Assembly (NCBI RefSeq): GCF_040448305.1 | Contig: NZ_CP148752.1 | Coordinates: forward strand, 5,929,501 to 5,993,500 | Origin: Pseudomonas fluorescens | Lineage (GTDB): Bacteria; Pseudomonadota; Gammaproteobacteria; Pseudomonadales; Pseudomonadaceae | Direction of reading: 5' to 3' | Length of the DNA stretch: 64,000 nt | Shown here: positions 44,348 to 54,149 of the stretch, piece by piece | How the letters are laid out: every line of letters starts with the position of its first letter | Numbering within the stretch: the first letter of the stretch is position 1 | Made by a program: the position numbers and the translations under genes | Notes under the pieces: model-generated | Told to the model about the DNA's origin: nothing | The model's input: only the letters and a program-made list of their open reading frames with translations | Databases searched by the model: none

Positions 44348-44572
44348 GGAGCACTCCCAAAGCTGTTGATTTAGTTTTGTCATGGGCAGTACGGCGAACC
44401 CTGAATCGGCTGCAACCTGTGGTCTCTCGGGGACCCTTCGGCGGACAGCATTCGGTGGGCTGGCGAGATCGATGTTGGCCCAAGGGCGGGATTAGGAAAA
44501 TGAGGAAATATGTGGATGCGAGTGATGAAAAAACTGGTTAGTGCGCACTGCTAAAAGGCGGCAATGGCAAAG

Positions 44573-44591
44573 TTGCACAAGGTCAGTGCAA
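44573..44591. promoter_or_regulatory. Inverted repeat upstream of the ABC operon
   Basis: TTGCAC-N7-GTGCAA, 6-bp perfect arms in the 395-bp gap between the ABC operon and the aminotransferase gene, with a GTGCGCAC palindrome near 44551. Candidate operator for the LysR or another regulator; no binding data. Confidence 0.4.
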
Positions 44592-44622
44592 GGCATGAAA
44601 AATGTGTCGAATGATCAATAGC

Positions 44623-44717
44623 ATTCGCGAGCAGGCTCGCTCCCACAGGGGTTCTATGCCGACTTCATTACTGAGATCGGCACAAATCCAATGTGGGAGC
44701 GAGCCTGCTCGCGAATA
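44623..44717. repeat. Inverted REP pair (BIME)
   Basis: CATTCGCGAGCAGGCTCGCTC and complementary unit, downstream of the aminotransferase gene; separates its transcript from the ABC operon. Confidence 0.85.
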
Positions 44718-44742
44718 AGGTCCGCAGGACCTTCAGGCGATA

Positions 44743-46113
44743 TCAGAGCCGACCATATTCCTGCGCCGTGCGATCCACCGCTTTCAAAGTCTTGCTGATC
44801 AGCTCATCAATCTCTTCACGGCTGGCAATCAACGCCGGCGCCATGATCATCCGGCCCAAGGTCGAGCGAATGATCACCCCCTCCTCGAAGCCAATCGTGC
44901 GGCAGCGCCAGGCGATGTCGTTCTCGTTGGCGAAACGCTTGCGAATGGATTTGTCTTCAGCCAGTTGCAGCGCCGCGACCATGCCGGTGCCCTGGATGTC
45001 ACCCACCAGCGGGTGCTTGCCGAACACTTCGCGCAGGCACTGCTGCAGGTACGGGCCGATGTCGTCCTTGACCCGCGTCACCACGCCTTCATCACGCAGG
45101 GCCTTGAGGTTGGCAATCGCCACCGCCGCCGCCACCGGGTGCCCGGAATAGGTCAGGCCATGGGCAAACACGCCGCCCTGCTCCACCAGCACCGAGGCCA
45201 TTTTCTTCGACAGAATCAAGCCGCCCATGGGGATATACCCCGAGGTCAGGCCCTTGGCGATGGACAGGGTGTCCGGCTCGAAACCGAAGTACTCGTGGGC
45301 GAACCATTCGCCGGTACGACCGAAGCCGCCGATCACTTCATCGGCGCACAGCAGTACGTCGTACTTGCGGCAGATGCGCTGGATTTCCGGCCAGTAGCTT
45401 TCCGGCGGGAAGATCATGCCGCCGGCGCCCTGGAACGGTTCGGCGATGAAGCCCGCGATCTTGTCCGCACCCAGCTCGAGAATCTTCGCTTCCAGTTGCT
45501 GTGCCGCGCGCAGACCGAATTCGGCTGGGGTCAGGTTGCCTTCGTGGGCGAAGAAGTACGGCTCGTCGATGTGCTCGATGTCCGGAATCATGCCGCCCAT
45601 TTCGTGCATGAACTTCATACCGCCCAGCGCCGTCGCGGCCAAGGTCGAACCGTGGTAACCGTTCCAGCGGCCGATCATGATTTTCTTCTCGGGCTTGCCG
45701 AGCACCTGCCAGTAGCGACGCACCGTGCGGATCAACACCTCGTTGGCTTCGGAGCCGGAGTTGGTGTAGATCGCGTGGCTGTAGTGAGCCGGCAGCAGGC
45801 TGAACAGCAGCTCGGACAGCTCGATCACCTGCGGGTGGGTGGTGTGGAAAAACATGTTGTAGTACGGCAGCTGTTCCAGTTGCTGGCTCGCAGCAAAGGC
45901 CAGGTCCTTGCGCCCGTAACCGAGGTTGGTGCACCACAGCCCGGACATGCCGTCGAGGTAACGCCGGCCATCGTTGTCCCACAGGTGCAGGCGTTCGCCA
46001 CGGACCATCACCCGTGGCCCCTCGTCGTTAAGGGCTTTCTGATCGACGAACGCATGGATGTGGTGCGCAGCGTCGGCGGCCTGGTAGTCGCGGGTATCAC
46101 GTGGTGTGGTCAT
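44743..46113 (-). CDS. Class III omega-aminotransferase
   Basis: A 456-residue PLP enzyme like SpuC or omega-amino acid:pyruvate transaminases. SGLWCTNLGYGRKDLA near the N-terminus, GSEANEVLIR for phosphate binding, LLCADEVIGGFGRTG with PLP Asp, and LSIAKGLTSGYIPMGG with the Schiff-base Lys. Operon with the aldehyde dehydrogenase upstream (21 bp). The expected function is conversion of a terminal amine to an aldehyde. Substrate remains open (diamine, taurine-like or beta-alanine-like). Confidence 0.9.
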   Translation of the reverse strand: MTTPRDTRDYQAADAAHHIHAFVDQKALNDEGPRVMVRGERLHLWDNDGRRYLDGMSGLWCTNLGYGRKDLAFAASQQLEQLPYYNMFFHTTHPQVIELSELLFSLLPAHYSHAIYTNSGSEANEVLIRTVRRYWQVLGKPEKKIMIGRWNGYHGSTLAATALGGMKFMHEMGGMIPDIEHIDEPYFFAHEGNLTPAEFGLRAAQQLEAKILELGADKIAGFIAEPFQGAGGMIFPPESYWPEIQRICRKYDVLLCADEVIGGFGRTGEWFAHEYFGFEPDTLSIAKGLTSGYIPMGGLILSKKMASVLVEQGGVFAHGLTYSGHPVAAAVAIANLKALRDEGVVTRVKDDIGPYLQQCLREVFGKHPLVGDIQGTGMVAALQLAEDKSIRKRFANENDIAWRCRTIGFEEGVIIRSTLGRMIMAPALIASREEIDELISKTLKAVDRTAQEYGRL

Positions 46114-46134
46114 CGCCAGTTCTCCGTTTTGTTA

Positions 46135-47625
46135 TCAGCGCAATTGAAACCAGGTGGTCTTCAACTGGGTGTATTTATCGAATGAATGCAGGGACAGGTC
46201 GCGGCCGAAACCCGACTGCTTGCCACCGCCAAAAGGCACGGTCACGTCCAGCGCATCGACGCTGTTGACCGACACCGTACCGGCCCGCAATTGTCGCGCC
46301 ACACGGTGGGCGCGGTTGAGGTCGTCGGTCCACAGCGAAGCCGCCAGACCGTAGACGCTGTCGTTGGCCAACTGCAAGGCGTGGGCCTCGTCGTCGAATG
46401 GCGTGATCGCCAACACCGGGCCGAATACTTCATCGCGAAACAGCGGCATGTCCGGTGTCACGCCGGTGAAAATCGTCGGCAAGATGAAGTTGTCCGAGCC
46501 GTTGAAGATCGACTGCCGACCGCCACAAACCTTGGTCGCGCCCTGCTGCTCGGCCTGCTGGATGAACTTCATGATGCGCGCGGTCTGACGGCTGTCGACG
46601 ATGGCCCCGGCGGCGCTCGACGGGTCCAGCGGATCGCCCGGCAACCAGCGTTCGGCCTGGGCCTTGAGGCGTTCGACGAACTCGTCATGAATCGAGCGCT
46701 GCACCAGCAACCGTGAGTTGGCCGAGCAGACTTCGCCCTGATTGAAGAAGATCCCGAATGCGGCTTTCTCGGCGGCCAGGTCCAAGTCCTGACAATCGGC
46801 GAACACCAGGTTGGCACTCTTGCCGCCGCACTCCAGCCACACCTGCTTGAGGTTCGACTGGGCCGAGTACTGCATGAAATATTTGCCGACTTCAGTGGAG
46901 CCGGTGAACACCAGGCAATCGACGTCCGGGTGCAGGCCGAGGGCCTTGCCAGTCTGCTCGCCGAGGCCCGGCAGTACGTTGAGTACGCCTGCCGGAATCC
47001 CCGCCTTAAGCGCCAGTTCAGCCAGGCGCAGGGCGGAAAACGGCGACTGCTCGGCAGGCTTGAGGATCACCGAGTTACCCGCGGCCAGGGCCGGGGCGAG
47101 TTTCCACGCGGCCATGTCCAGGGGGAAATTCCACGGCACCACGGCAGCCACCACGCCGAGGGCTTCGCGGGTAATGGTTGCCAGCACGTTCTGCGCACTC
47201 GGCGCGACCTGATCGTAGAGTTTGTCGAGGCTCTCGGCGTACCAACGGAACACCCCGGCGGCACCCGGCACGTCGATGTTGTAGGCGTCCGTGACGGGCT
47301 TGCCCATGTTCAGCGAATCGAGCAGCGCCAGCTCTTCACGGTTTTCGAGGATCAAGTCGGCCAGGCGCAACAGCACTTGCTTGCGTTCGGTCGGCGAGCG
47401 CGCAGCCCAGGTGCCAGCCTCGAAGACCTGCCGCGCATTGTGCACCGCCGCGTTCACGTCTTCTTCACCGCAGGCGGCAACGTTGGCCAGGCATTGCCCG
47501 GTGGCAGGGTTGATCGCGGCGAAAGTCTGTCCCGACTGCGCCGGGCGGCGCTGGCCGTCGATCACGGCCTGGTCGGGAAACCGCAGGGAAGCGGCCTTGC
47601 GTTGCCAATACTCAAGCTCGAACAC
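46135..47625 (-). CDS. Aldehyde dehydrogenase, PuuC/KauB-like
   Basis: A 496-residue NAD(P)-dependent aldehyde dehydrogenase. PWNFPLDMAAWKLAPALAAGN, catalytic Glu in LECGGKSANLVF and catalytic Cys in FFNQGEVCSANSRL are clear. Similar to gamma-aminobutyraldehyde-type enzymes. GTG start at 47625 puts the protein at family length and has GGAG nine bases upstream; upstream sequence in frame shows no family match. First gene of the catabolic operon. Confidence 0.9.
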   Translation of the reverse strand: MFELEYWQRKAASLRFPDQAVIDGQRRPAQSGQTFAAINPATGQCLANVAACGEEDVNAAVHNARQVFEAGTWAARSPTERKQVLLRLADLILENREELALLDSLNMGKPVTDAYNIDVPGAAGVFRWYAESLDKLYDQVAPSAQNVLATITREALGVVAAVVPWNFPLDMAAWKLAPALAAGNSVILKPAEQSPFSALRLAELALKAGIPAGVLNVLPGLGEQTGKALGLHPDVDCLVFTGSTEVGKYFMQYSAQSNLKQVWLECGGKSANLVFADCQDLDLAAEKAAFGIFFNQGEVCSANSRLLVQRSIHDEFVERLKAQAERWLPGDPLDPSSAAGAIVDSRQTARIMKFIQQAEQQGATKVCGGRQSIFNGSDNFILPTIFTGVTPDMPLFRDEVFGPVLAITPFDDEAHALQLANDSVYGLAASLWTDDLNRAHRVARQLRAGTVSVNSVDALDVTVPFGGGKQSGFGRDLSLHSFDKYTQLKTTWFQLR

Positions 47626-47851
47626 GTTCAGATGCTCCAGAGGACATTCTTGTGTATTGGATAGTCGCTCAGGCCCAAGCGGTGGAAAACCAGTAAAAAT
47701 GTGTTCGCAGGCCAAGAAAAAACTACGTAGCCAATCTCCCTTCTGGCGCAGCATGTGGTTATTGTTCAAACACAACAAATCGCTACCCGAGCGGATCGGG
47801 GTGGCGCGCAAATTGCCAGGATGCCTGATCCGTTCTCCCCCGAGGTTTGCT

Positions 47852-48772
47852 GTGGCTGCCTACAATCTGCGTCAACTGAAATACTTCATCACCACCGTCG
47901 AGTGCGGCAGCGTCGCCGAGGCCTCGCGCAAGCTGTACATCGCCCAGCCTTCGATCTCCACGGCCATCAAAGGGCTGGAAGACAGTTTTGGCGTGCAACT
48001 GCTGATTCGTCACCATGCACAGGGCGTTTCATTGACCCCCAGCGGTGCACGCTTCTACCGCAAGGCCCAGGAACTGCTGCGCATGGCCAAGGAGTTCGAA
48101 CAGAACGCCCTGGCCGACAACGATGTGGTCTCCGGGCAGATTGATATCGGCTGTTTCGAAACCGTCGCGCCGCTGTACCTGCCGCAATTGATCGCCGGGT
48201 TTTCGGCGTTGTACCCGGGGGTGGAAATCCGCATCCGCGACGGCGAGCAACAAGAACTGGTGCAAGGCCTGACCTCCGGAGCCTTCGATCTGGCGATCCT
48301 CTATGAACATGACCTCGACGGCACCATCGAAACTGAACCGCTGATGCCGGCGCAACGACCTTACGCGCTACTGCCGGCGGATCACCGTTTTGCCCAGCAG
48401 GCACAGGTGTCGCTGCGGGACCTGTACCTGGAGCCGATGATTCTTCTGGACGTGCAGCCGAGCCGGACCTATTTCGTCAGCCTGTTCGATGAACTGGGCC
48501 TGACGCCACGCATCGCCTTCAGCTCGCCATCGATCGAGATGGTGCGCGGCATGGTTGGACAGGGATTCGGGTTCTCGATCCTGGTGACCAAACCGCATTC
48601 GGAGTGCACCTACGACGGGCAGAAAGTGGTGTGCGTGGACATCGCCGAAGACGTCACCGGATCCGGGCTGGTGGCGGCATGGCTCAAGCGTGGGCAGCTG
48701 ACCAAGCCGGCGCAGTTGTTTGCGGACTATTGCCGCGAGCAACTCACGGCGAAATCCGAAAGATCGCAGTAA
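47852..48772 (+). CDS. LysR-family regulator of the amine cluster
   Basis: A 306-residue regulator with N-terminal helix-turn-helix (NLRQLKYFITTVECGSVAEASRKLYIAQPSISTAIKGLED) and LysR effector domain. Divergent from the aldehyde dehydrogenase across 226 bp, the usual layout for a LysR controlling its neighbour. GTG start (GAGG upstream) is used because the domain begins four codons later and there is no suitable in-frame ATG. Confidence 0.87.
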   Translation: MAAYNLRQLKYFITTVECGSVAEASRKLYIAQPSISTAIKGLEDSFGVQLLIRHHAQGVSLTPSGARFYRKAQELLRMAKEFEQNALADNDVVSGQIDIGCFETVAPLYLPQLIAGFSALYPGVEIRIRDGEQQELVQGLTSGAFDLAILYEHDLDGTIETEPLMPAQRPYALLPADHRFAQQAQVSLRDLYLEPMILLDVQPSRTYFVSLFDELGLTPRIAFSSPSIEMVRGMVGQGFGFSILVTKPHSECTYDGQKVVCVDIAEDVTGSGLVAAWLKRGQLTKPAQLFADYCREQLTAKSERSQ

Positions 48773-48800
48773 CTCTGTGGCAAGCCCCCTCACCACAGAG
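48773..48800. terminator. Hairpin between convergent LysR and hrpB genes
   Basis: CTCTGTGG-N12-CCACAGAG, 8-bp perfect stem; no T run, but position between stop codons suggests a shared terminator. Confidence 0.5.
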
Positions 48801-48815
48801 TCCAGCGTTCAGCCG

Positions 48816-51332
48816 TTATTTACGCGGTTTGATCCGCGCAGTCGCCTCCGCCACCAGCGGATCATCCGGCCAGTAATGCTTCGGATAACGCCCCTTCAAA
48901 TCCTTCTTCACTTCGGCGTAGGTGCTGCGCCAGAAGTTGGCCAAGTCCTGCGTCACCTGCACCGGCCGGCGCGCCGGAGACAACAGATGCAGCTTGACCA
49001 CCTGCCGGCCTCCGGCGATGCGCGGGGTTTCGGCGAGGCCAAATAACTCCTGCAAACGCACCGCCAGAATCGGCGGCTGTTCGCTGTAGTCCAGGCGAAT
49101 CGAGGAGCCCGACGGCACGCTCAAATGATGGGGCGCCAGTTCGTCCAGCCGCTGCGGCAGCGGCCATGGCAGCAGGTTGTGGACGATGCTCGACAGATCA
49201 AGATTGGCGAAGTGACTGAGCCGCGAAACCTTGCCCAGATACGGCATCAGCCAGTGCTCCAGACTCTTGAGCAACGCCGCGTCGCTGACATCCGGCCACT
49301 GGCTCTCGCCCTTGGCGGCGAGGTCCAATTGACGCAACAAGGCAACCCGCGCCTGCCACTGACGCAGCTCCGGGGTCCACGGCAACAGCTCCAGGCCTTT
49401 GCGTCGCACCAGGTTCACCAGTGCCTGGCTGCGGGCGGTTTCGTCGAGGCCTGTCAGTGGCTCGCGGCTGAGGATCAGTTCACCGACCTTGCGCTGACGC
49501 TCGGCCCGCAGCACGCCTTCACGTTCATCCCAATCCAGTTGATCGACGCAGCGCACCTGCTCGGCCAGCACTGAATCGAAGAGCGCCGGATCGAAGTCCG
49601 TCGCCAGATAAATCCGCTCCTCACGCTGGCCCTGGCGACTGCCCAGATCGGCGATCACCAGCCACGGTTGCTTCATCAGGCTGTCAGCCTCGGCGAACAG
49701 CGCGGCACGGCCGTTGGCCAAGCGATATTCCGCTCCACCGGCGCGCCGTTGCTGGGCGACGCGGTCGGGATAGGCTAGCGCCAGCAACGCGCCGAGCCAG
49801 CGCGGGTGATCCGGATCGCTGACCGGCTCCGAGGCTTTGCCGCGCAGGTAACCACGATACTGCCGCGCCAGTTGCCGTGCGCGCTGCACGCCCCCCTGGG
49901 CACCGCGTGCGGCACGCTCTTCGCCAGACAGCAGTACCAGTCGGCTGTGCAAGTCCGCCCCGGCGCCGCGCAAGATATCGCGCTCGCCGAGCAGTGCCGC
50001 GACATCGCAGGCCATGTCCGCCAGGCCCAGCGCCTGGCCGCGCAACAGCAAATGCGCGATGCGCGGATGCGCCGGCAGCTCGGCCATGGCCTGACCGTGA
50101 CGGGTCAGCGCTTCACCCTCCAGAGCCCCCAGGCGTTCGAGCAGGTCCTGAGCCTGTGCATAAGCGGCGGCCGGCGGCACGTCGAGCCACACCAGTTGTC
50201 CGGGCGTCACGCCCCAACGTCCCAGTTGCAAGGCCAGCCCGGCGAGGTCCGCCGAAAGGATTTCCGCACTGCCATAGGCCGCCAGTTGCTCGTGTTGGTC
50301 CTGGGACCACAAGCGATAACACACGCCCGGCTCGAGTCGCCCGGCCCGGCCCGCGCGCTGGGTGGCGCTGGCCTTGGAAATGCGCTGGGTGTCGAGACGG
50401 GTCATGCCGCTGCCGGGGTCGAAACGCGGCACCCGCGCCAGCCCGGCATCGATCACCACGCGCACGCCGTTGATGGTCAAACTGGTCTCGGCGATGTTGG
50501 TGGCCAGCACCACTTTGCGCTTGCCCGCCGGTGCCGGATCGATCGCGGCCCGTTGCGCGGCGAGGTCCAGTTCACCGTGCAACGGGCACAGTAGAACCTG
50601 AGTATTTTCGCCCAAGGCATCCGCCAGTTGCTGATGCACGCGGCGGATTTCTGCCTGCCCCGGCAGGAACACCAACACGCTGCCGGTCTCGTCGTTCAAG
50701 GCTTCGAGGATGGTCTGCACCAGACGCGGCTCGATGAATTCACCGGACTGAAACGGCCGGCCCCAGCGCATCGCCACCGGGTACATACGCCCTTCACTGC
50801 GCAGAATCGGCGCGTCGTCCAGTAACCCGGCCAAGCGTTCGCCTTCGAGCGTGGCGGACATCAGGAGGATTTTCAGCGGCTGATCGTCACGGAACAGTTC
50901 GCGGCCATTGAGGCTCAGGGCCAGCGCCAGATCCGCGTCGAGACTGCGTTCGTGAAATTCATCGAAGATCAGCAGGCCTACGCCTTCGAGCGCAGGGTCG
51001 TCCTGCAAACGCCGGGTGAGGATGCCTTCGGTGACCACTTCGATGCGGGTGTTGGGACCGACCTTGCTGTCGAGCCGAATGCGATAGCCCACGGTTTCGC
51101 CAACCTTCTCCCCCAGCTCACTGGCCAGCCGCTCCGCCGCTGCACGCGCGGCCAACCGGCGGGGTTCGAGCATCAGGATGGTCTGCCCGGCCAGCCACGG
51201 TTCGTTGAGCAAGGCCAAAGGCACCCGGGTGGTTTTACCGGCGCCGGGTGGTGCTTCGAGCACGGCTTCGTGGCGTGTAGCGAGGGCTTCACGCAGGGCG
51301 GGTAAAACTTCATCGATCGGCAAAGAAATCAT
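48816..51332 (-). CDS. hrpB: ATP-dependent helicase HrpB
   Basis: An 838-residue DEAH-type helicase. Walker A APPGAGKTTRVPL near residue 29, DEFHERSLDADLAL (DEAH-like), motif III SATLEGERLAG, and motif VI QRAGRAGR near residue 330. HrpB C-terminal region follows. Start MISLPIDEVLPALREAL is the family N-terminus. Housekeeping RNA helicase of uncertain substrate. Confidence 0.94.
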   Translation of the reverse strand: MISLPIDEVLPALREALATRHEAVLEAPPGAGKTTRVPLALLNEPWLAGQTILMLEPRRLAARAAAERLASELGEKVGETVGYRIRLDSKVGPNTRIEVVTEGILTRRLQDDPALEGVGLLIFDEFHERSLDADLALALSLNGRELFRDDQPLKILLMSATLEGERLAGLLDDAPILRSEGRMYPVAMRWGRPFQSGEFIEPRLVQTILEALNDETGSVLVFLPGQAEIRRVHQQLADALGENTQVLLCPLHGELDLAAQRAAIDPAPAGKRKVVLATNIAETSLTINGVRVVIDAGLARVPRFDPGSGMTRLDTQRISKASATQRAGRAGRLEPGVCYRLWSQDQHEQLAAYGSAEILSADLAGLALQLGRWGVTPGQLVWLDVPPAAAYAQAQDLLERLGALEGEALTRHGQAMAELPAHPRIAHLLLRGQALGLADMACDVAALLGERDILRGAGADLHSRLVLLSGEERAARGAQGGVQRARQLARQYRGYLRGKASEPVSDPDHPRWLGALLALAYPDRVAQQRRAGGAEYRLANGRAALFAEADSLMKQPWLVIADLGSRQGQREERIYLATDFDPALFDSVLAEQVRCVDQLDWDEREGVLRAERQRKVGELILSREPLTGLDETARSQALVNLVRRKGLELLPWTPELRQWQARVALLRQLDLAAKGESQWPDVSDAALLKSLEHWLMPYLGKVSRLSHFANLDLSSIVHNLLPWPLPQRLDELAPHHLSVPSGSSIRLDYSEQPPILAVRLQELFGLAETPRIAGGRQVVKLHLLSPARRPVQVTQDLANFWRSTYAEVKKDLKGRYPKHYWPDDPLVAEATARIKPRK

Positions 51333-51441
51333 GCTGGCTCCCAAACAGAGCGGCGAGTATAACGGCGAACTGCGTGGCGTTAATCACGGTCCTAATTCAT
51401 ACCGACGACGTTTCGTTTCGAGATTACCCAGGAGATTTCAT

Positions 51442-51861
51442 ATGCGTGCTCCCTTTCGCCTGATTGGCGGTGTTCTGGTCGCAACCTTGCTGACTCAAGT
51501 GACCGCCTGCGGGTCGATCTTCTACCCGGATCGCCGTGGCCAGATTGAAGGCAAGATCGACCCGGCCATCGCCGCGCTCGACGCCGTGGGCCTGCTGTTC
51601 TACATCATCCCCGGCCTGATCGCGTTTGCCGTGGACTTCGCCACCGGTGCGATTTACTACGCGCCGGGAGAGACCGCACAAGTTGCACCGGAAAAACTCA
51701 AGGAAGCCATCGGTCCCGACGGCAAGGTCGATAACCGCAAGTTGCAGACTATTCTGGAAAGCGAGCTGGGCCGCAGCTTCCCACTGGACGATCCACGCCT
51801 GATCCAGAGCAAGGGCAGCGCCCAGCAACTGGCGATGTTCGGCCTGCAACCCGCCGCGTAA
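51442..51861 (+). CDS. Small lipoprotein
   Basis: A 139-residue protein with lipoprotein signal peptide: hydrophobic MRAPFRLIGGVLVATLLTQ and a lipobox at VTAC-G, so Cys23 would be lipidated. A second hydrophobic stretch (about 45-62, LLFYIIPGLIAFAVDFATG) suggests membrane association. Some databases name such proteins polyribonucleotide nucleotidyltransferase, which the sequence does not support. ATG has AGGAGAT upstream. Confidence 0.78.
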   Translation: MRAPFRLIGGVLVATLLTQVTACGSIFYPDRRGQIEGKIDPAIAALDAVGLLFYIIPGLIAFAVDFATGAIYYAPGETAQVAPEKLKEAIGPDGKVDNRKLQTILESELGRSFPLDDPRLIQSKGSAQQLAMFGLQPAA

Positions 51862-51893
51862 TCCCTACGCGTGAAAGGACTCTTCAAGGAACG

Positions 51894-52799
51894 ATGGCCC
51901 CTATGACCTCCAGCTCCGAACACGCCCGCCTGCTGCGGCTGGCGACCCGTGCCTCGGTGGCGGTGGCATGCATCCTGATCGTCGCCAAAGCCATCGCCTG
52001 GTGGCTGAGCGGCTCGGTGAGCATGCTCGCCGGGCTCACCGACTCGACACTCGACGGCGTCACGTCATTGCTCAACCTGCTGGCGGTGCATTACGCCCTG
52101 CGCCCCGCCGACAATGATCATCGCTACGGGCACGGCAAGGCCGAGTCATTGGCGGGCATGGCCCAGGCGTTGTTCATTGGCGGCAGTGCGGTACTGATCG
52201 CGTTGCAGGCCTTTGATCGGCTCAAACATCCCGAACCGGTCGGCGCGCCGTGGATCAGTATCGGCGTGATTGTGTTTTCCCTCGTGCTGACCCTGGCGTT
52301 GTTGATGTTTCAACATCGGGTGGTCAAGGCCACCGGCTCCAACGCGGTGCGCGCAGACTCCCTGCACTACCGCTCGGACATGCTGCTCAACGGCAGCATT
52401 CTGATCGCGCTGGTGTTGGCCGGGTTTGGACTGCATCAGGTCGACCCCTGGTTCGGTCTGGGAATCGCCGCCTACATTCTGTGGAGCGCGGTGCAGATCG
52501 CCCGGGAGAGCTTTGCGGTATTGATGGATGAAGAACTGCCGCCGGAGGTCAGCCAGCACATGCTGGAATTGGCGTGCAGCGTGCCTGGCGTGTTGGGTGC
52601 CCATGACCTGCGCACGCGGATCTCCGGCAACCAGTGGTTTGTGCAGTTGCATCTGGAGTTGCCGGGAGAGCTGACGCTGTCAGTTGCCCATGGCATCAGC
52701 GATCAGGCGGCCGCTGCCATTCACAGCGCCTACCCGCGCGCCGAAGTACTGGTGCATGCCGATCCGAAGGAAGTGGTGAAAGCCGCCCGGGATCAGTAA
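51894..52799 (+). CDS. Cation diffusion facilitator (FieF-like)
   Basis: A 301-residue zinc/iron efflux protein with six helices and a cytoplasmic C-terminal domain. Metal-site residues follow the FieF pattern: LTDSTLDGV in helix 2 and HYRSDMLLN in helix 5. The DNDHRYGHGKAE loop has the expected His. Start at the first ATG, AAGGAAC upstream; a second Met three codons later is possible. Its 3' end overlaps the DUF6515 gene (convergent). Confidence 0.93.
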   Translation: MAPMTSSSEHARLLRLATRASVAVACILIVAKAIAWWLSGSVSMLAGLTDSTLDGVTSLLNLLAVHYALRPADNDHRYGHGKAESLAGMAQALFIGGSAVLIALQAFDRLKHPEPVGAPWISIGVIVFSLVLTLALLMFQHRVVKATGSNAVRADSLHYRSDMLLNGSILIALVLAGFGLHQVDPWFGLGIAAYILWSAVQIARESFAVLMDEELPPEVSQHMLELACSVPGVLGAHDLRTRISGNQWFVQLHLELPGELTLSVAHGISDQAAAAIHSAYPRAEVLVHADPKEVVKAARDQ

Positions 52800-53836
52800 G
52801 TCACCTGATAACCGCGACTGCTCAGGCAATCGCCCTGGGCCTGTCGGTAGGCTTGCACCACCGACGGGTCGGGCTGGTAGGTGGCGGCTCGTGGATCGAA
52901 ACCACTCTGCTGCACCGCGTATTGATAACACTCGTAACCATCCCGACTGACCTGCTCCGGCGACTGTCCGTTGGCTGGATACGCCTCCACGTCATAACCA
53001 CTGTTGCCGGCTGGAGGTTGCGATTGGCCAACCGGCGGTTCGACCACGACGTAGTCCTGAGTGCTTTGCTGATAGGCGTAATAGGAACCGGCCGCGAGGA
53101 ACAGCAATGCCCCGCCGATCCACACCTGCTCGGCGTAATCAGGCAGGTACCTGACACGAATCCCGCGCGGTGGCTCCACCACCACATAACGCGGGCCCAG
53201 CGGGCGATACCAGTAGCCACCGGAATAGTAGTAATCCATGCCACGGTAAGGCACGCGGAAGTTGCGCTCGGGGAAGCGGTCGATCACTTGGCCGGGGCGA
53301 TACCTGGGACCAGGTCCCCAGCTGTTACCGTATCCACTCGGGCGCCCCTGCCCGTAATTGTCATAGGACGGTGCGACTGTGTAGCCATTCCAGCGCTGGT
53401 TGTAATCGTTGCGACGCGGCTGATCCTGGTAGTAACCGCGCTGCGGCTGCTGGGTCTGGCGCACGGTGTCGGGCCGGGGCTGGATTGGCATGTCAGTGGC
53501 AGGCATCTGCGGCATGGGTAGCGGCGATCGCACCCGGCTGTTGAAATCCGGCGCTGGACGGTTCTGCCTCTGGTCATTGTCCTGACGTTGATTCTGGCCG
53601 TTGTGATCGTACTGGCGATTGTCGTTGTTTTGCGCACGGGGCTGATTCTGCTGCTGGCCATTTTTCGGGTGCGGCTGGTTGCTGCCACCATGGCCCTGGT
53701 TATCGCCCTGATGCCCACCCTGGCCGTGTTGCCCGCCATCATGGCCACGGTTTTGCGGTTCATCGGCCATCGTTTGCGCGGTGACACTGACACACAGCAA
53801 ACCAACGCCGGCCAAACGCCAGATGCGCGATTTCAT
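52793..53836 (-). CDS. DUF6515 protein with low-complexity domain
   Basis: A 347-residue exported protein: signal peptide (MKSRIWRLAGVGLLCVSVTAQTMA), then about 150 residues rich in Gln, Asn, His, Arg and Gly (repeated QNR, GQ and NQ patterns), then YRGMDYYYSGGYWYRPLGPRYVVVEPPRG, a short hydrophobic segment, and a C-terminal Cys-containing region. The YYYSGGYWYRP block recalls DUF6515. Function unknown, probably cell-envelope. Confidence 0.75.
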   Translation of the reverse strand: MKSRIWRLAGVGLLCVSVTAQTMADEPQNRGHDGGQHGQGGHQGDNQGHGGSNQPHPKNGQQQNQPRAQNNDNRQYDHNGQNQRQDNDQRQNRPAPDFNSRVRSPLPMPQMPATDMPIQPRPDTVRQTQQPQRGYYQDQPRRNDYNQRWNGYTVAPSYDNYGQGRPSGYGNSWGPGPRYRPGQVIDRFPERNFRVPYRGMDYYYSGGYWYRPLGPRYVVVEPPRGIRVRYLPDYAEQVWIGGALLFLAAGSYYAYQQSTQDYVVVEPPVGQSQPPAGNSGYDVEAYPANGQSPEQVSRDGYECYQYAVQQSGFDPRAATYQPDPSVVQAYRQAQGDCLSSRGYQVTY

Positions 53837-53957
53837 GCTTTACCTCATTGCGGGTAAGGGCCTGTACGTAAGACTGGGAAAGCGCTGGCCGGTTCTGCGA
53901 CAGGTTATCTGTCACGCAACTTATTTATTGAGGCCAGCGGGTCAAATTCCACACAAG

Positions 53958-53985
53958 AAAAAAGGGAGACCCGTCGGCCTCCCCT
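53958..53985 (-). terminator. Intrinsic terminator of a minus-strand transcript
   Basis: On the minus strand a GGGGAGG/CTCCC-type stem is followed by six T residues. No gene precedes it on that strand, implying that a non-coding transcript ends here. Confidence 0.65.
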
Positions 53986-54149
53986 TAGAGAACTTCGTCC
54001 TGGCTCGACACTTGTGGCGTCGGCTCACCTCACGCCGTCTTCTGGACAGTGTGTAGCTCGGGGGTCGGCACATCCCCGGTGGGGGTGGCGACCGCGGCGG
54101 GCCTGATTCGGCGAGCCGCACTGGACTGTTTGTCCGAGCAGTGATTCTG
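53958..54149 (-). ncRNA. Candidate small RNA
   Basis: In the 437-bp gap between the DUF6515 and Lrp genes, minus-strand sequence holds a promoter-like CTATTCTTA (-10, close to the sigma-S type CTATACTTA; TATTCT at 54156-54161), hairpin CACT...GGAC-AAACA-GTCC-AGTG, GC-rich folding sequence, and a terminator at 53958-53985. That gives a transcript of about 190 nt. A small open frame is present but has no sign of being translated. No match to a known RNA is claimed. Confidence 0.5.

Noticed and set aside
44480..44610. Sigma-54 promoter upstream of the ABC operon
   Set aside because: GG and GC elements do not have the right spacing on the minus strand.
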